Shown here piece by piece: positions 52,567 through 62,406 of a DNA stretch of 64,000 bases. A program made the translations under genes and the position numbers. A model generated the notes under the pieces. The model worked only from the letters and a program-made list of their open reading frames with translations. It was not told where the DNA came from and searched no databases. The number at the start of each line of letters is the position of its first letter. Positions within the stretch are counted from its first letter, which is position 1. Source of the DNA: Metabacillus dongyingensis (GTDB taxonomy: Bacteria > Bacillota > Bacilli > Bacillales > Bacillaceae); the NCBI RefSeq assembly GCF_019933155.2, contig NZ_CP082944.1, positions 2,730,001 to 2,794,000 of the forward strand, in the 5' to 3' direction.

Positions 52567-53885
52567 TATCCAAACCTCCCTTTCACTTCCCATGGATAAT
52601 CATTTTCATACGTAAACATATACCTTGTATGCAGCAGTTCAATATTCTGCAGGGTTCTCGGAGGCAGCATGCCAATTTGGACGAGACGATCGTAAAATGA
52701 CTCTTTCCAAATGCCTAGTCCTGAAATATTCAGCATTTGTTTTGTGTGAAGCTTTTCATCCTCTGTCATCTGTTTGAGGCTTCTATTTCTAAGCGATCCG
52801 AAATAACGAAACGGCTTGGAGTAAGCAAGTGCTGATAAATGGCTTAAATTTAAAATGAAATCCACTCTGGATTTGCGGACCTTTTCGTACCATTTTAAAT
52901 TGACAGGACTGTGTTCATCATGTTTGTACATCCAGCAAAGCAGTTCACCGAGTACATCTCCATCCTGTATGGCAAGGTTCATTCCCTCTCCTGCCATTGG
53001 ATGAACACTGTGTGCAGAATCCCCAATTATGGCCATGTTACCTTTTACATAGGTCTCAGCATGAAAATGAACCGGAATCATCAGCTGAATTTTTTTCCAT
53101 TCCTTAAGATTTGTTACGTATCCGTCAAGTTCCGGACACAAATCAATATACTTCTTATGAAAGTGTTCAATGCCGCGTTCTTTTAACGATTGATATTCTC
53201 CTGACTGAATGAGATAAACCGTTCTTACTTCATTGTTCGGAAGAGGAAAAAGTCCGAGAAATGCATGCGGTGTAGATATGATTTTCCCCTCTGTCATAGA
53301 CACTGGCCTTTCAAACGTAACTGTTAAGAAATGATGATCATATTCGTGTTCATTTAATTTTACATTCATGGCATTTCTGACGTTTGATCTCCGTCCCTCA
53401 GCCCCAATATAATAATCGGCCTCAATGATAAACTCTTCTTTATTGCTACTAACGACCGCTGCCTGATTTTTGAATTCTTTAAATTTTGCCGGCTGTATAT
53501 AATGAAAAGCGGGAAATTCCTTCGCTTTTTCAAGCAGGACTTCTTTAAGCCTTTCATGGGGAATCATGAGGGCATAATTGTATTCGCTCTCAATGATGCT
53601 GTATCGCATTGTGGCTGTTCCAAGCTTTACATACTTGCCGTTTTTCCGTTTCATTTCATTCATTTCAATTTCGTTTATTTGATGCCCGGCTTTCAAAATC
53701 GGCTTATTAATTCCAAGCTGATGAAAAATTTCAAGGCTTTTCGGCTGCAGCAATTCTCCCTTATACATGTGCGCCGAACCTTTTGTCTGCTCAACAACAC
53801 ATACATCTATACCGCATTTAGCAAGCTTCAAAGCAGCCGTTAAACCGCCTACTCCGCCGCCGATAACCAAAACTTGTGTTTTCAT
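52566..53885 (-). CDS. FAD-dependent aromatic-type monooxygenase
   Basis: A 439-residue PHBH/UbiH-class flavoprotein: FAD motif VIGGGVGGLTAALKLAKCG at the N-terminus, the DG-type motif YIGAEGRRSNVR near residue 160 (Glu for Asp), and MAIIGDSAHSVHPMAGEGMN near residue 285. No membrane segment. NAD(P)H-dependent hydroxylation or epoxidation of a small molecule is expected. First gene of a two-gene operon with the methyltransferase. No terpene, polyketide or peptide synthase is adjacent. Confidence 0.87.
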   Translation of the reverse strand: MKTQVLVIGGGVGGLTAALKLAKCGIDVCVVEQTKGSAHMYKGELLQPKSLEIFHQLGINKPILKAGHQINEIEMNEMKRKNGKYVKLGTATMRYSIIESEYNYALMIPHERLKEVLLEKAKEFPAFHYIQPAKFKEFKNQAAVVSSNKEEFIIEADYYIGAEGRRSNVRNAMNVKLNEHEYDHHFLTVTFERPVSMTEGKIISTPHAFLGLFPLPNNEVRTVYLIQSGEYQSLKERGIEHFHKKYIDLCPELDGYVTNLKEWKKIQLMIPVHFHAETYVKGNMAIIGDSAHSVHPMAGEGMNLAIQDGDVLGELLCWMYKHDEHSPVNLKWYEKVRKSRVDFILNLSHLSALAYSKPFRYFGSLRNRSLKQMTEDEKLHTKQMLNISGLGIWKESFYDRLVQIGMLPPRTLQNIELLHTRYMFTYENDYPWEVKGRFG

Positions 53886-54031
53886 CTACTCACCGCCTTT
53901 GCCCTTTCATTTCCACTTCTGTTAAAGAATGAAACCGCAGAACTCTCTAATTATGTGAAAGTTAATCGTCTGCAGCAATAATTGAATCCCAAATTTGCAT
54001 GGGAGGCTTTCTCATAAAAAGGCAATAAAAA

Positions 54032-54051
54032 ACGCTTTCCTAAAGAAAGCG
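54032..54051 (-). terminator. Terminator of the GNAT gene
   Basis: GCGCTTTCT-TTAG-GAAAGCGTTTTTT on the minus strand, beside the stop codon at 54058. Confidence 0.8.
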
Positions 54052-54057
54052 CCTGTT

Positions 54058-54906
54058 TTACGAAGAAAAACTAATCATGATCGAATCTTGAATTGGCTGA
54101 TACCCTATTTTTTGATAAATGCTGTTTGATGTTGGATTAGAGAGGTCAGTATAGAGCGTGCAAAAGGAAAAATCTTTTAACAAGTGCTCGCTAAGCTCAG
54201 CAACGCAGCTGCTTGCGTACCCATTGCCCCTGAATTCATCTGGAGTATAGACGAGCGAAACGCAAATTCCATTTTTCGTGGTCCTCGATTTCTTTGCCAT
54301 TGATACAGGTTTACCTTCTGCCATCCAAAGGAAGACTGATTTCTCTGCAATAAACTGCTTCATTCTTCCTGCCGCCTGCAGCGCTGTAATCGGAGGCTCG
54401 TTTGTATAATTCATAAAATCCACCATCCATTCTGTCAGGAGGGGTAGATGGGCTAGTTCTGCCAAAATAAATTTGCCTTCACCGCGTTTTCGTTGAGCCA
54501 CTTCATGAAGACGATAAATCTTTTGTTCCATTACAATTTCAGCTCTGCCCTCTGTTTCGATCGACCAAATTTTCGCGAATGCCTCTGTCCATTTCCGCTC
54601 TCCGACCACACCTGGTATATGTAAACCTTTCTTAACTAATGCGCGTACTGTTTCTAAGAGAATTGTCTCAGTCATTCCATCCTCATTAAAAGACAGGATC
54701 AAATTATGGGGAGGTGTCATCAGCATCGTTATTGCTGGCTCTCCGTCTTCAACCACCGCAGCAGTATATACATCTGCAGCAGGAATCGTCCGTTTAAAAG
54801 CTCCTATAAGTCCCAGCATAAGGTTATTTTCTGCTTCTTTTTTCAATAGAAAAGGTTCCGCTATTTCAATAAATCGACTTCTATCTCTGTATTCTGTCAG
54901 TTTCAT
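54058..54906 (-). CDS. GNAT-family N-acetyltransferase
   Basis: A 282-residue two-part acetyltransferase. The N-terminal half is a degenerate GNAT-like domain, the C-terminal half (from about residue 145) has the acetyl-CoA loop VYTPDEFRGNGYASSCV near residue 218 and NPTSNSIYQKIGYQP near residue 258. Substrate unknown. The ATG follows AGGTGA. Monocistronic between two terminators. Confidence 0.84.
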   Translation of the reverse strand: MKLTEYRDRSRFIEIAEPFLLKKEAENNLMLGLIGAFKRTIPAADVYTAAVVEDGEPAITMLMTPPHNLILSFNEDGMTETILLETVRALVKKGLHIPGVVGERKWTEAFAKIWSIETEGRAEIVMEQKIYRLHEVAQRKRGEGKFILAELAHLPLLTEWMVDFMNYTNEPPITALQAAGRMKQFIAEKSVFLWMAEGKPVSMAKKSRTTKNGICVSLVYTPDEFRGNGYASSCVAELSEHLLKDFSFCTLYTDLSNPTSNSIYQKIGYQPIQDSIMISFSS

Positions 54907-54971
54907 CTGATTTCACCTCTGCTATATAATTAGCTTTCAGCTTTAGAAATTCCTCTGCAAAAAAAATAAAA

Positions 54972-54995
54972 AACTCCGGCTTTTTTGCCGGAGTT
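54972..54995 (-). terminator. Terminator of the PLD-like gene
   Basis: AACTCCGGC-AAAAAA-GCCGGAGTT with T run on the minus strand, overlapping the stop codon. Confidence 0.88.
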
Positions 54996-56433
54996 AAAAG
55001 GTTGTAAATCTGAAAAATTTTTGAATAGCATAGATCCCACGCTTAATAAATGGCATGTCATCTCTGTACTTTTCGAAATCCAGAGTATAATCAGCACCGT
55101 CATTTGTCCATAATTTGATAAAATAACCTTCTACTTCCTTCATGACTGGTTCATCAGCTGGCGCTGCAATCTTAAGATCATTTTCAAGATTCAGGTCATC
55201 CAGGTTCCGTTTCGTAAAGTTGGCAGATCCGCTGATAATGGTCGATTCTTCTTTGCTTTTTATAAAGAGCATTTTAGGATGATACTGCTCTTTTGTTGTA
55301 TTGTACCATCTAACCTCTATTTTTTGATTTGTATCTTCTAAGAGTTCTTCTGCGACAGGCCGGTTCGGGAGACCGATTTTCTCCTGGCCGAAAGCATTTT
55401 GATTCGGATCAAGAATCATTTTGATTTCTGCTCCGCGATTGGACGCGGCAACCAGGGAATCAATGACTTTTCGGTCTGCCAAGTAAAACATACCGATCCA
55501 GATTTCATCGTCTTTCTCTGTATTTCTTATCGATTCGAGCAGATGTTTATAAATTTTTCCTTCTGTTAACACCTGTACCTTAATATTGCCCTTTTCAGCG
55601 TTCTTTTTCTCATACACCGGCAGATTGGGTCCTCCGGAATAATCAGAGACTGCCTGTTCTGATTCGAGCACATCCGCAATGACATTTCCGTTCACCTGAA
55701 AAGCCACATTGGAATGATAACCGCTCGCATCGTGAGGGTTAGCTGATGAAACGATCGCAGTTTTTTCGGTTGCTACTGCTTTCCTGTGATTAGCCTTGAC
55801 ATTGAAAAGCTTTAAATAAGATCTGATATGGATATCTGGTGCCGTATCGCCAAAAGGATTTGAAAGCCAGCCTGGACCAGCCTGGCCAAACCATTGGAAA
55901 AAGGTTCGCCAAACACTGGAATATAGCGGGTTTGAGTCACGCAGTGCGTCCATGTCAGACATGACAACATCAATGCCGGCATCTTTAAAAGCTTCTAATT
56001 CTTTGGAGGCATGTGATCCATATGATGTATTAATATCATCTGTGATGAAAACAATATCCATTTCCGGATTTGCTTTTTTCTTTTTCAGCAGTCTATCCGA
56101 GAGTTCTTTGCTGATTTTAGGGTATGTCTCCCCCCGATCATAGTAACCGTTAAATAAGAACAAATCGATGACGATAAATTCTTCTGCTTCATCAATGGCT
56201 TTAAAAACGGCATCAAAGATCATTTGATCCGCTTCTACCCGTCCTTCTATTTTGTAAGTTAAATCATATAAGAATTTCACATCTTCTACTTTGTGAATAT
56301 CTCCTTCATAGGAGATATTCTCCGGAAGAGGTTTATAGCTCTGGTAAATAACCGTGCCCGTTAAAATAATAATAATAAGCAATATAAGCAGCGGCCGTTT
56401 GTTTTTCAGCCTTAAAACACGAAAACCTGACAA
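54994..56433 (-). CDS. Phospholipase D-like protein with altered HKD motifs
   Basis: A 479-residue protein anchored by one N-terminal helix (residues 13-30). Two PLD repeats are seen: NHRKAVATEKTAIVSSANPHD near residue 215, split here as NHRKAVATE and SSANPHD, and YHPKMLFIK with SGSANFTKRN near residue 400. Both keep H-x-K and the distal SAN, but the Asp of HxKxxxxD is replaced by Glu and Lys. Function could be a membrane-associated cardiolipin-synthase-like or nuclease-like enzyme. TTG start 7 bases after AGGAGG. Confidence 0.83.
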   Translation of the reverse strand: MSGFRVLRLKNKRPLLILLIIIILTGTVIYQSYKPLPENISYEGDIHKVEDVKFLYDLTYKIEGRVEADQMIFDAVFKAIDEAEEFIVIDLFLFNGYYDRGETYPKISKELSDRLLKKKKANPEMDIVFITDDINTSYGSHASKELEAFKDAGIDVVMSDMDALRDSNPLYSSVWRTFFQWFGQAGPGWLSNPFGDTAPDIHIRSYLKLFNVKANHRKAVATEKTAIVSSANPHDASGYHSNVAFQVNGNVIADVLESEQAVSDYSGGPNLPVYEKKNAEKGNIKVQVLTEGKIYKHLLESIRNTEKDDEIWIGMFYLADRKVIDSLVAASNRGAEIKMILDPNQNAFGQEKIGLPNRPVAEELLEDTNQKIEVRWYNTTKEQYHPKMLFIKSKEESTIISGSANFTKRNLDDLNLENDLKIAAPADEPVMKEVEGYFIKLWTNDGADYTLDFEKYRDDMPFIKRGIYAIQKFFRFTTF

Positions 56434-56514
56434 AAAGACTCCTCCTAAAAATAGATCATAGCTTTCATTATATGCCCTAATTAAAGTGAGGAAAAACCTT
56501 TTTAAACCAAAAAA

Positions 56515-56544
56515 AACAGACCTGATTCAATCCTCCGGTCTGTT
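56515..56544 (-). terminator. Terminator of the YhcN-like gene
   Basis: AACAGACC and GGTCTGTTTT flank a 14-base loop, 10 bases after the stop at 56554. Confidence 0.8.
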
Positions 56545-56553
56545 TTCTTCTGA

Positions 56554-57042
56554 CTATTTTGCTTGCGGGAAAACACGCTTAATCATTTCGTTAAATTCAT
56601 CTCCAAGACCGGCAACCGGCTCTCCGCTTCGGATTTTGTCCCCATAATCTTTCATACGATCAAAAAAGTCCGGGTTTTCAGAGACATATACGTTGTTAAT
56701 ATCCCGGTCTGTTGATCTGACTTGATCTGCTACTTTATCCTTCACTTCATTTGAAAGCTTCCCTTTAGGATCTCCTTCCAGCACCACTGCTGCATATGCA
56801 TTATTGTTTGTAACGATGACGTTCGCATATTTTATTTCTTCTAAATCAGCCACCTTTTTTGCGGCATCATCCGCTATATCCATTTGATTCTGCTCATTTG
56901 TTTGTTCATCATACGTGACATTTTTCAGGTCATTGTTCATGAGATTATCGTTTTCACGGGCATTGTTATCCATTCCGCATCCTGCACTTATCAAAAAGGA
57001 AATGGCAAGGCCCGCTCCAGTTAACAGCTTTCTTTTTTGCAT
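56554..57042 (-). CDS. YhcN/YlaJ-family sporulation lipoprotein
   Basis: A 162-residue lipoprotein with lipobox LISAGC (Cys22) in an N-terminal signal, a disordered Asn/Asp-rich stretch, and the YhcN/YlaJ domain VADLEEIKYANVIVTNNNAY with AAVVLEGD near residue 85. The ATG at 57042 has GGAGGT 8 bases upstream. YhcN is a forespore membrane lipoprotein affecting spore germination. The 57043-57306 gap upstream shows no other gene. Confidence 0.86.
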   Translation of the reverse strand: MQKRKLLTGAGLAISFLISAGCGMDNNARENDNLMNNDLKNVTYDEQTNEQNQMDIADDAAKKVADLEEIKYANVIVTNNNAYAAVVLEGDPKGKLSNEVKDKVADQVRSTDRDINNVYVSENPDFFDRMKDYGDKIRSGEPVAGLGDEFNEMIKRVFPQAK

Positions 57043-57306
57043 AATTTCATACCTCCATTCATTTCCATTATCTTTTGCTGAAATGAAGGATTTATGCAAA
57101 AAAAGACTAGCCGTTTTCTGTTAATCGCTGATTTTTTGCAGGTGATATTCTTTTTCTTTCCATATAAGATGCCCTGTTTAAATGATTTAAACGTGTGGAC
57201 TTAAGGGCAAAGCTGTTTAAGGTAATATGCTGCACTAGCTTTGGATTCAGTCCGGCAAAAATAGATTCTGCACCCAGTATGAAATACCTGAAATGAAAAA
57301 AGCACA

Positions 57307-57340
57307 GAAAACCCGCAGATCCATTGAGATGCGGGTTTTC
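57307..57340 (-). terminator. Terminator of glcU-gdh
   Basis: GAAAACCCGCA and TGCGGGTTTTC flank a 12-base loop, 4 bases after the gdh stop. Confidence 0.88.
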
Positions 57341-57344
57341 GCTT

Positions 57345-58142
<798 letters not shown>

Positions 58143-58997
58143 CTAACGTTTTGTAAAACCAAGTAAGACTCCGCCTGCGATAATCAATACACAGCCGATT
58201 ATGACAAAAATAATTTGTTTTTTTGTTTTCTTTTCGCCAAGCAGGAAAATTCCTCCGAGTGTTGAAATAATGATTCCTGTCTGCGAAAGGGAGAAGCTTG
58301 TCGCCACTCCGATTTTCTGAAGAGAGAGAAGCAATCCTAAATTTCCTGCAGCCCACATTAACCCCGTCAAAATATTGCGGAATGCAAATTTATTAAAAGG
58401 TTTATGTCTCGTTGTTAAAGCTGCTGAAGCTGCAACCATCCCGATTGCCTGGGGCAAAATAGCCGCCCAGCCGTCAATTTCAAAATATCTGATGATTATG
58501 ACATATCCTATGTATCCTATTGAAGAAATAAATAAAATCAGTAATCCTTTTTTGAGGCTTTTGCCTGCATCTTTATCGTCTTTTTGCCCGATTGAAGTAA
58601 AAACAACACCGCCAATAATTAAAAGAATAGCGATGATTCCAAGAATAACTGTCATTTTGGTATCCCATTCTTTAAATAGAAGAACACCGAATAAAGTTGT
58701 GCCCATCAGCTGCATGCCTGTAGAAATAGGCACTGTTTTAGAGACGCCGATGTGTTTGACGCTTGCAAGCTGATTTAATTGCCCAATGGTCCAGAAAATC
58801 CCTGAGACTATCCCGATAGACCAGACGAGAGGTGTTAAATCAGGGTTTGAAAAAAAGTACATGACCAGAGAGAATAAAAAAGCTCCAATGGTTATGCCGA
58901 GTGTCTGACTGTAAGCACTTCCTCCAAGCTTTACACTGACAAGCACAAGGCTTCCCCAGGCAACAGCAGGAATTAATGCAAGAAGTATACCGATCAT
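58143..58997 (-). CDS. glcU: Glucose uptake protein GlcU
   Basis: A 284-residue membrane protein with ten helices in the DMT-like sugar transporter family. Sequence marks: ALIPAVAWGSLVLVSVKLGG at the N-terminus and VSKTVPISTGMQLMGTTLFG near residue 90. The ATG at 58997 follows AAAGGAAATC. CATATTA at about 59020 resembles a sigma-G -10 (CATACTA), though the matching -35 is poor and the leader would be very short. glcU-gdh is a known forespore operon. Confidence 0.93.
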   Translation of the reverse strand: MIGILLALIPAVAWGSLVLVSVKLGGSAYSQTLGITIGAFLFSLVMYFFSNPDLTPLVWSIGIVSGIFWTIGQLNQLASVKHIGVSKTVPISTGMQLMGTTLFGVLLFKEWDTKMTVILGIIAILLIIGGVVFTSIGQKDDKDAGKSLKKGLLILFISSIGYIGYVIIIRYFEIDGWAAILPQAIGMVAASAALTTRHKPFNKFAFRNILTGLMWAAGNLGLLLSLQKIGVATSFSLSQTGIIISTLGGIFLLGEKKTKKQIIFVIIGCVLIIAGGVLLGFTKR

Positions 58998-59255
58998 GAT
59001 GATTTCCTTTCTGTGTAAGTAATATGAGTATCCATTTTCTGCGAGCATCAAACTATATAAGCAGGTGAATCAGGCAGACCAATGTTTAAAAAAGAGCCTG
59101 CTGCCCTTCTTAATTTTATGGTTTCCTACTGATTGAAAAATTAACACATTTCGTCATGAATCTCTTAGACCTTTCCACTAAAAAGCCCAGCATAAACTTT
59201 AATGTTTAGAAAATGAGTATTTTCTTCATACTGGTAGCTGGAAAGGATGATAATA

Positions 59256-59462
59256 ATGGAAGAGATTTTTAAAGAATTCGGAGCTGGAGATTTTTTTCAA
59301 AGTCACCGTTATCCGATTGAAATATCAGGAATACTGGATTCGATCAGTGAGGGACAGCTGCAGAGTTTCTTAGAGAAGTTTGAATGTGATACATATGAAA
59401 ATTTCATTTATTTTCTCACCATGTTTCTATCTATCCAAGAAAAAAACAGGCACCTTGTCTGA
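59256..59462 (+). CDS. Small hypothetical protein
   Basis: A 68-residue acidic protein starting MEEIFKEFGAGDFFQSHRYP; not recognised. The ATG at 59256 is 9 bases after GGAAAGG; one at 59247 abuts that site. The end overlaps the convergent nucleotidyltransferase gene by 36 bases, and its stop lies in a shared hairpin CAGGCAxCTTG-CAAGxxTGCCTG (59449-59477). Confidence 0.6.
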   Translation: MEEIFKEFGAGDFFQSHRYPIEISGILDSISEGQLQSFLEKFECDTYENFIYFLTMFLSIQEKNRHLV

Positions 59463-60191
59463 TTCAAGGATGCCTGACCCATTTATCGCTCTTTCCATAA
59501 ACGCAGCAAACATGATCATATCCTGATTGGACGGTTTCAGCCACGGATCTGTCTGCTTATTAGTATACAATTTCAAATAAAAATCAACCGCGGCACGATG
59601 CGGTTCAGGTAGATTCTCCAGACCCCATTCCCCTCCCTCTTTTTTTGACATGATTCTCTTTTCTTTTAAATAAGCGAGAACGCGGCAAAGATTTAATGTG
59701 TAATATAAGGGATTTTCGTTAATAGGTGCATTTAAAACATCACGTAAAATTGAATCTGTATAATACTTTTCATCCATTGGCTTAAATTGATTTTGTATTC
59801 CCATTCCGTACAGACATTTTCCTCTATGAAAGACAACCATCATATGGGCTGCTAAGTCATAATCGAACCCTGCATCAAGTTCTTTATACTCCTTTGAAAA
59901 ATGAAACTCATAAGGAGTTGGATAGTCAAAATGATGGATGCTGTCTTTTGTTACGACGCTGAGCTCTATCCCTTTAGCCGGCAACTCGGATTTCAATGTT
60001 TGGAGCCCGTTCAACAGCATTCGTTTTTCCTCTATTTTCATTGAGCTCTTCACAACAGTCAGAATATCCACATCGCTTGCCTCTTTATTGAATCCATTCA
60101 TCGCAAGCGATCCATGAAGATAGATTCCTGATAAGTTGTTTTTGCAAACTTCTATAAAAAGCTCAATGAGCTCGTTCAACAATGATTTCAT
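59427..60191 (-). CDS. Nucleotidyltransferase, aminoglycoside adenylyltransferase-like (DUF4111)
   Basis: A 254-residue protein with the nucleotidyltransferase motif YLHGSLAMNGFNKEASDVDI near residue 28, where GS and DxD bind ATP and metal. The C-terminal helical part (YYTLNLCRVLAYLKEKRIMSK near residue 165) matches the AadA/ANT(9) class that adenylylates streptomycin or spectinomycin. Chromosomal members often have no tested resistance role. ATG at 60191 is 5 bases after GAGGTGA. Confidence 0.83.
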   Translation of the reverse strand: MKSLLNELIELFIEVCKNNLSGIYLHGSLAMNGFNKEASDVDILTVVKSSMKIEEKRMLLNGLQTLKSELPAKGIELSVVTKDSIHHFDYPTPYEFHFSKEYKELDAGFDYDLAAHMMVVFHRGKCLYGMGIQNQFKPMDEKYYTDSILRDVLNAPINENPLYYTLNLCRVLAYLKEKRIMSKKEGGEWGLENLPEPHRAAVDFYLKLYTNKQTDPWLKPSNQDMIMFAAFMERAINGSGILESDKVPVFFLDR

Positions 60192-60292
60192 TTCTATCAC
60201 CTCAGCCTATCCCTTTTTGCCATATTCATATTTTAATAGATAATAAAGACTTATATATTGTAAATTATGAATTTTTAGTATATTATTTTCAT

Positions 60293-60306
60293 TGTAATCG
60301 CTTACA
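60293..60306. promoter_or_regulatory. Candidate cre (CcpA) site before the aldehyde dehydrogenase
   Basis: TGTAATCGCTTACA fits the catabolite-responsive-element consensus TGNAARCGNWWNCA except T for R, and is nearly palindromic. It lies 90 bases before the start. Confidence 0.5.
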
Positions 60307-60395
60307 ATTTAGTATCATAACTGGCAGTCCGTCTGCCCGTCTTCAGCATGATTTCTACATATTTTTTCACCACTACCATTTAGGAGGCTGATTTC

Positions 60396-61883
60396 ATGAG
60401 TCAAGCTACGTTAAAAGTTGGAGAAAAGCTGGCGAAATTTCTGCAGGGAAAGAAAAAGCTGTTTATCAATGGTGAATTTGTAGAGAGTGTATCTAAAAAG
60501 ACGTTTAACACTCCAAACCCAGCCACAGGCGAAACGCTTGCATCCGTTTATGAAGGTGACAAGGCTGATATCGATCTTGCTGTTAAGGCTGCAAGAAAAG
60601 CATTTGATGCAGGTCCATGGTCTAAAATGAGCGCAGCTGAACGAAGCAGACTGATGTACAAGCTTGCTGATTTAATGGAAGCGAATAAAGAAGAGCTTGC
60701 TCAGCTTGAAACGCTTGATAATGGAAAACCGATTAATGAAACAACAAATGCTGATGTTCCATTGGCAATTGAACATATGAGATATTATGCAGGCTGGTCA
60801 ACCAAAATTGTCGGACAAACCATTCCGGTAAGCGGTCAATTTTTTAATTACACAAGACATGAAGCCCTTGGTGTAGTTGGACAGATTATTCCTTGGAACT
60901 TCCCTCTACTAATGGCGATGTGGAAATTGGGAGCTGCACTTGCGACTGGGTGTACAGTCGTGCTGAAACCGGCTGAACAAACGCCTCTTTCAGCTTTATA
61001 CTTAGCTGAGCTGATTGCAGAAGCAGGGTTCCCTGAAGGAGTAGTCAACATCGTACCGGGCTTCGGTGAAACAGCCGGAGATGCACTTGTTATGCATCCT
61101 GATGTAGACAAAATTGCTTTCACAGGTTCTACACCTGTAGGTAAAATGATCATGGAGAAAGCATCAAAAACACTTAAGCGCGTAACACTTGAGCTTGGCG
61201 GAAAGTCGCCTAACATCATTCTTCCTGACGCAGATCTCTCGGCTGCTGTTCCTGGAGCTCTGACTGGAGTTATGTTTAACCAAGGTCAAGTATGCTGTGC
61301 AGGATCGCGCGTTTTCATCCAAAAGAAACATTATGATAACGTTGTGGCCGACATGGTTTCCCATGCAAAAAATATCCGCCAGGGTGCAGGTATTGAACCG
61401 GAAACGCAAATCGGGCCACTCGTATCCGATGAACAGCAAAACCGCGTTCTGAATTATATTCAAAAAGGTGTAGAAGAAGGCGCTGAAATCTTAACTGGCG
61501 GCGGATCTCCATCTGAAAACGGCTACTTCGTCTCACCTACCATTTTCTCGGCAGTTAAAGATGAAATGACCATTGCAAGAGAAGAAATTTTCGGCCCGGT
61601 TATTGCTGCTATGCCATATGATGATCTGGATGAAGTCATTAACCGTGCAAATCAAAGTGAATTTGGTCTTGCTGCAGGATTATGGACACGGGATATTGCC
61701 AATGCCCATTATGTAGCAAGCAAATTAAAAGCTGGAACCGTCTGGGTCAACTGCTACAACGCATTTGATGCTGCTTCGCCGTTCGGCGGCTACAAGCAAT
61801 CCGGAATTGGACGCGAAATGGGATCCTATGCTTTGTCTAATTATACAGAAGTTAAGAGTGTTTGGATTAACCTTCAGCGATAA
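60396..61883 (+). CDS. NAD-dependent aldehyde dehydrogenase (DhaS-like)
   Basis: A 495-residue ALDH. Catalytic Cys in FNQGQVCCAGSRV near residue 300, general base Glu in VTLELGGKSPNI near residue 268, IIPWNFPLLMAMWK near residue 165 and C-terminal PFGGYKQSGIGREMG. Oxidises an aldehyde to acid with NAD; closest in pattern to B. subtilis DhaS/AldX-type enzymes. GGAGG lies 8 bases before the ATG. A possible CcpA site is upstream and a 120-bp repeat begins 4 bases after the stop. Confidence 0.94.
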   Translation: MSQATLKVGEKLAKFLQGKKKLFINGEFVESVSKKTFNTPNPATGETLASVYEGDKADIDLAVKAARKAFDAGPWSKMSAAERSRLMYKLADLMEANKEELAQLETLDNGKPINETTNADVPLAIEHMRYYAGWSTKIVGQTIPVSGQFFNYTRHEALGVVGQIIPWNFPLLMAMWKLGAALATGCTVVLKPAEQTPLSALYLAELIAEAGFPEGVVNIVPGFGETAGDALVMHPDVDKIAFTGSTPVGKMIMEKASKTLKRVTLELGGKSPNIILPDADLSAAVPGALTGVMFNQGQVCCAGSRVFIQKKHYDNVVADMVSHAKNIRQGAGIEPETQIGPLVSDEQQNRVLNYIQKGVEEGAEILTGGGSPSENGYFVSPTIFSAVKDEMTIAREEIFGPVIAAMPYDDLDEVINRANQSEFGLAAGLWTRDIANAHYVASKLKAGTVWVNCYNAFDAASPFGGYKQSGIGREMGSYALSNYTEVKSVWINLQR

Positions 61884-61887
61884 AATA

Positions 61888-62028
61888 GAAAAGCGGAACC
61901 GACCGTTTAGCCCCGACAGACAGATAAGGATCCGACAGAAAAGTCTGCTTTTGACTTTTTTGGCGGATCTGTTCTGGCCGAGGGGCTGGGAGGTGGAGCT
62001 GGACAATGAGAAAAGCGGAACCGCCTGG
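61888..62028 (+). repeat. Third copy of the 120-bp dispersed repeat plus 19-bp stub
   Basis: It shares the start GAAAAGCGGAACCGAC, GACAGATAAG, the inverted repeat AAAAGTC-7 nt-GACTTTT, GTTCTGGCCGAGGGGCT and GGAGGTGGAGCTGGACA with the units at 44011-44250, with diverged bases between. A partial restart (GAAAAGCGGAACCGCCTGG) follows from 62010, as at the other locus. Confidence 0.9.
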
Positions 62029-62044
62029 TTAACGCGTGCAGACA

Positions 62045-62076
62045 AAAAGCCATCTGATCAAAATCAGATGGCTTTT
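62045..62076 (+). terminator. Bidirectional terminator after the aldehyde dehydrogenase
   Basis: AAAAGCCATCTGAT and ATCAGATGGCTTTT with a short loop; serves both convergent genes. Confidence 0.9.
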
Positions 62077-62083
62077 TTATCGT

Positions 62084-62287
62084 TTACTTCTCTTCAAAAT
62101 AATCCTTGTAGAACCCGCTCACTTTTCCATTGTTATCAATGACAAAGTAAAACTCTTCTGTTTCGTTTTTCACTTCATATGTATTTCCGGCTGTTAAAAC
62201 TCGGTTTACCATGTATTTTTCTGCATTTGTATGTTTGCATCTTACCACTTTAATTGTCTCTTTGTTCAGCCATTCTTGATGAATCAT
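62084..62287 (-). CDS. Small conserved Bacillus protein (DUF6501-like)
   Basis: A 67-residue soluble protein starting MIHQEWLNKETIKVVRCKHT, with KYMVNRVLTAGNTYEVKNET and FVIDNNGKVSGFYKDYFEE. I recall similar short Bacillus proteins under DUF6501; function unknown. A compact beta-rich fold is likely. AAGGAGA precedes the ATG. Confidence 0.7.
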   Translation of the reverse strand: MIHQEWLNKETIKVVRCKHTNAEKYMVNRVLTAGNTYEVKNETEEFYFVIDNNGKVSGFYKDYFEEK

Positions 62288-62406
62288 TTCAGCATTCTCC
62301 TTTATGCATTTTGACCTTATTATACTATATAAACCATGTGCGGAACACCGTTACTGTGATAACACCCCCTTTTCGTGAATAGATTGAAAAAGATGAGGTG
62401 AATGAA

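Noticed and set aside
52911..53186. Several 60-140 codon frames opposite the monooxygenase, helicase, thiM and ALDH genes
   Set aside because: All are antisense or frame-shifted images of well-supported genes and lack ribosome binding sites.
59427..60191. Acquired antibiotic-resistance gene on a mobile element
   Set aside because: The protein is AadA-like, but no transposase, integron or composition break surrounds it, so it appears to be a resident chromosomal gene.
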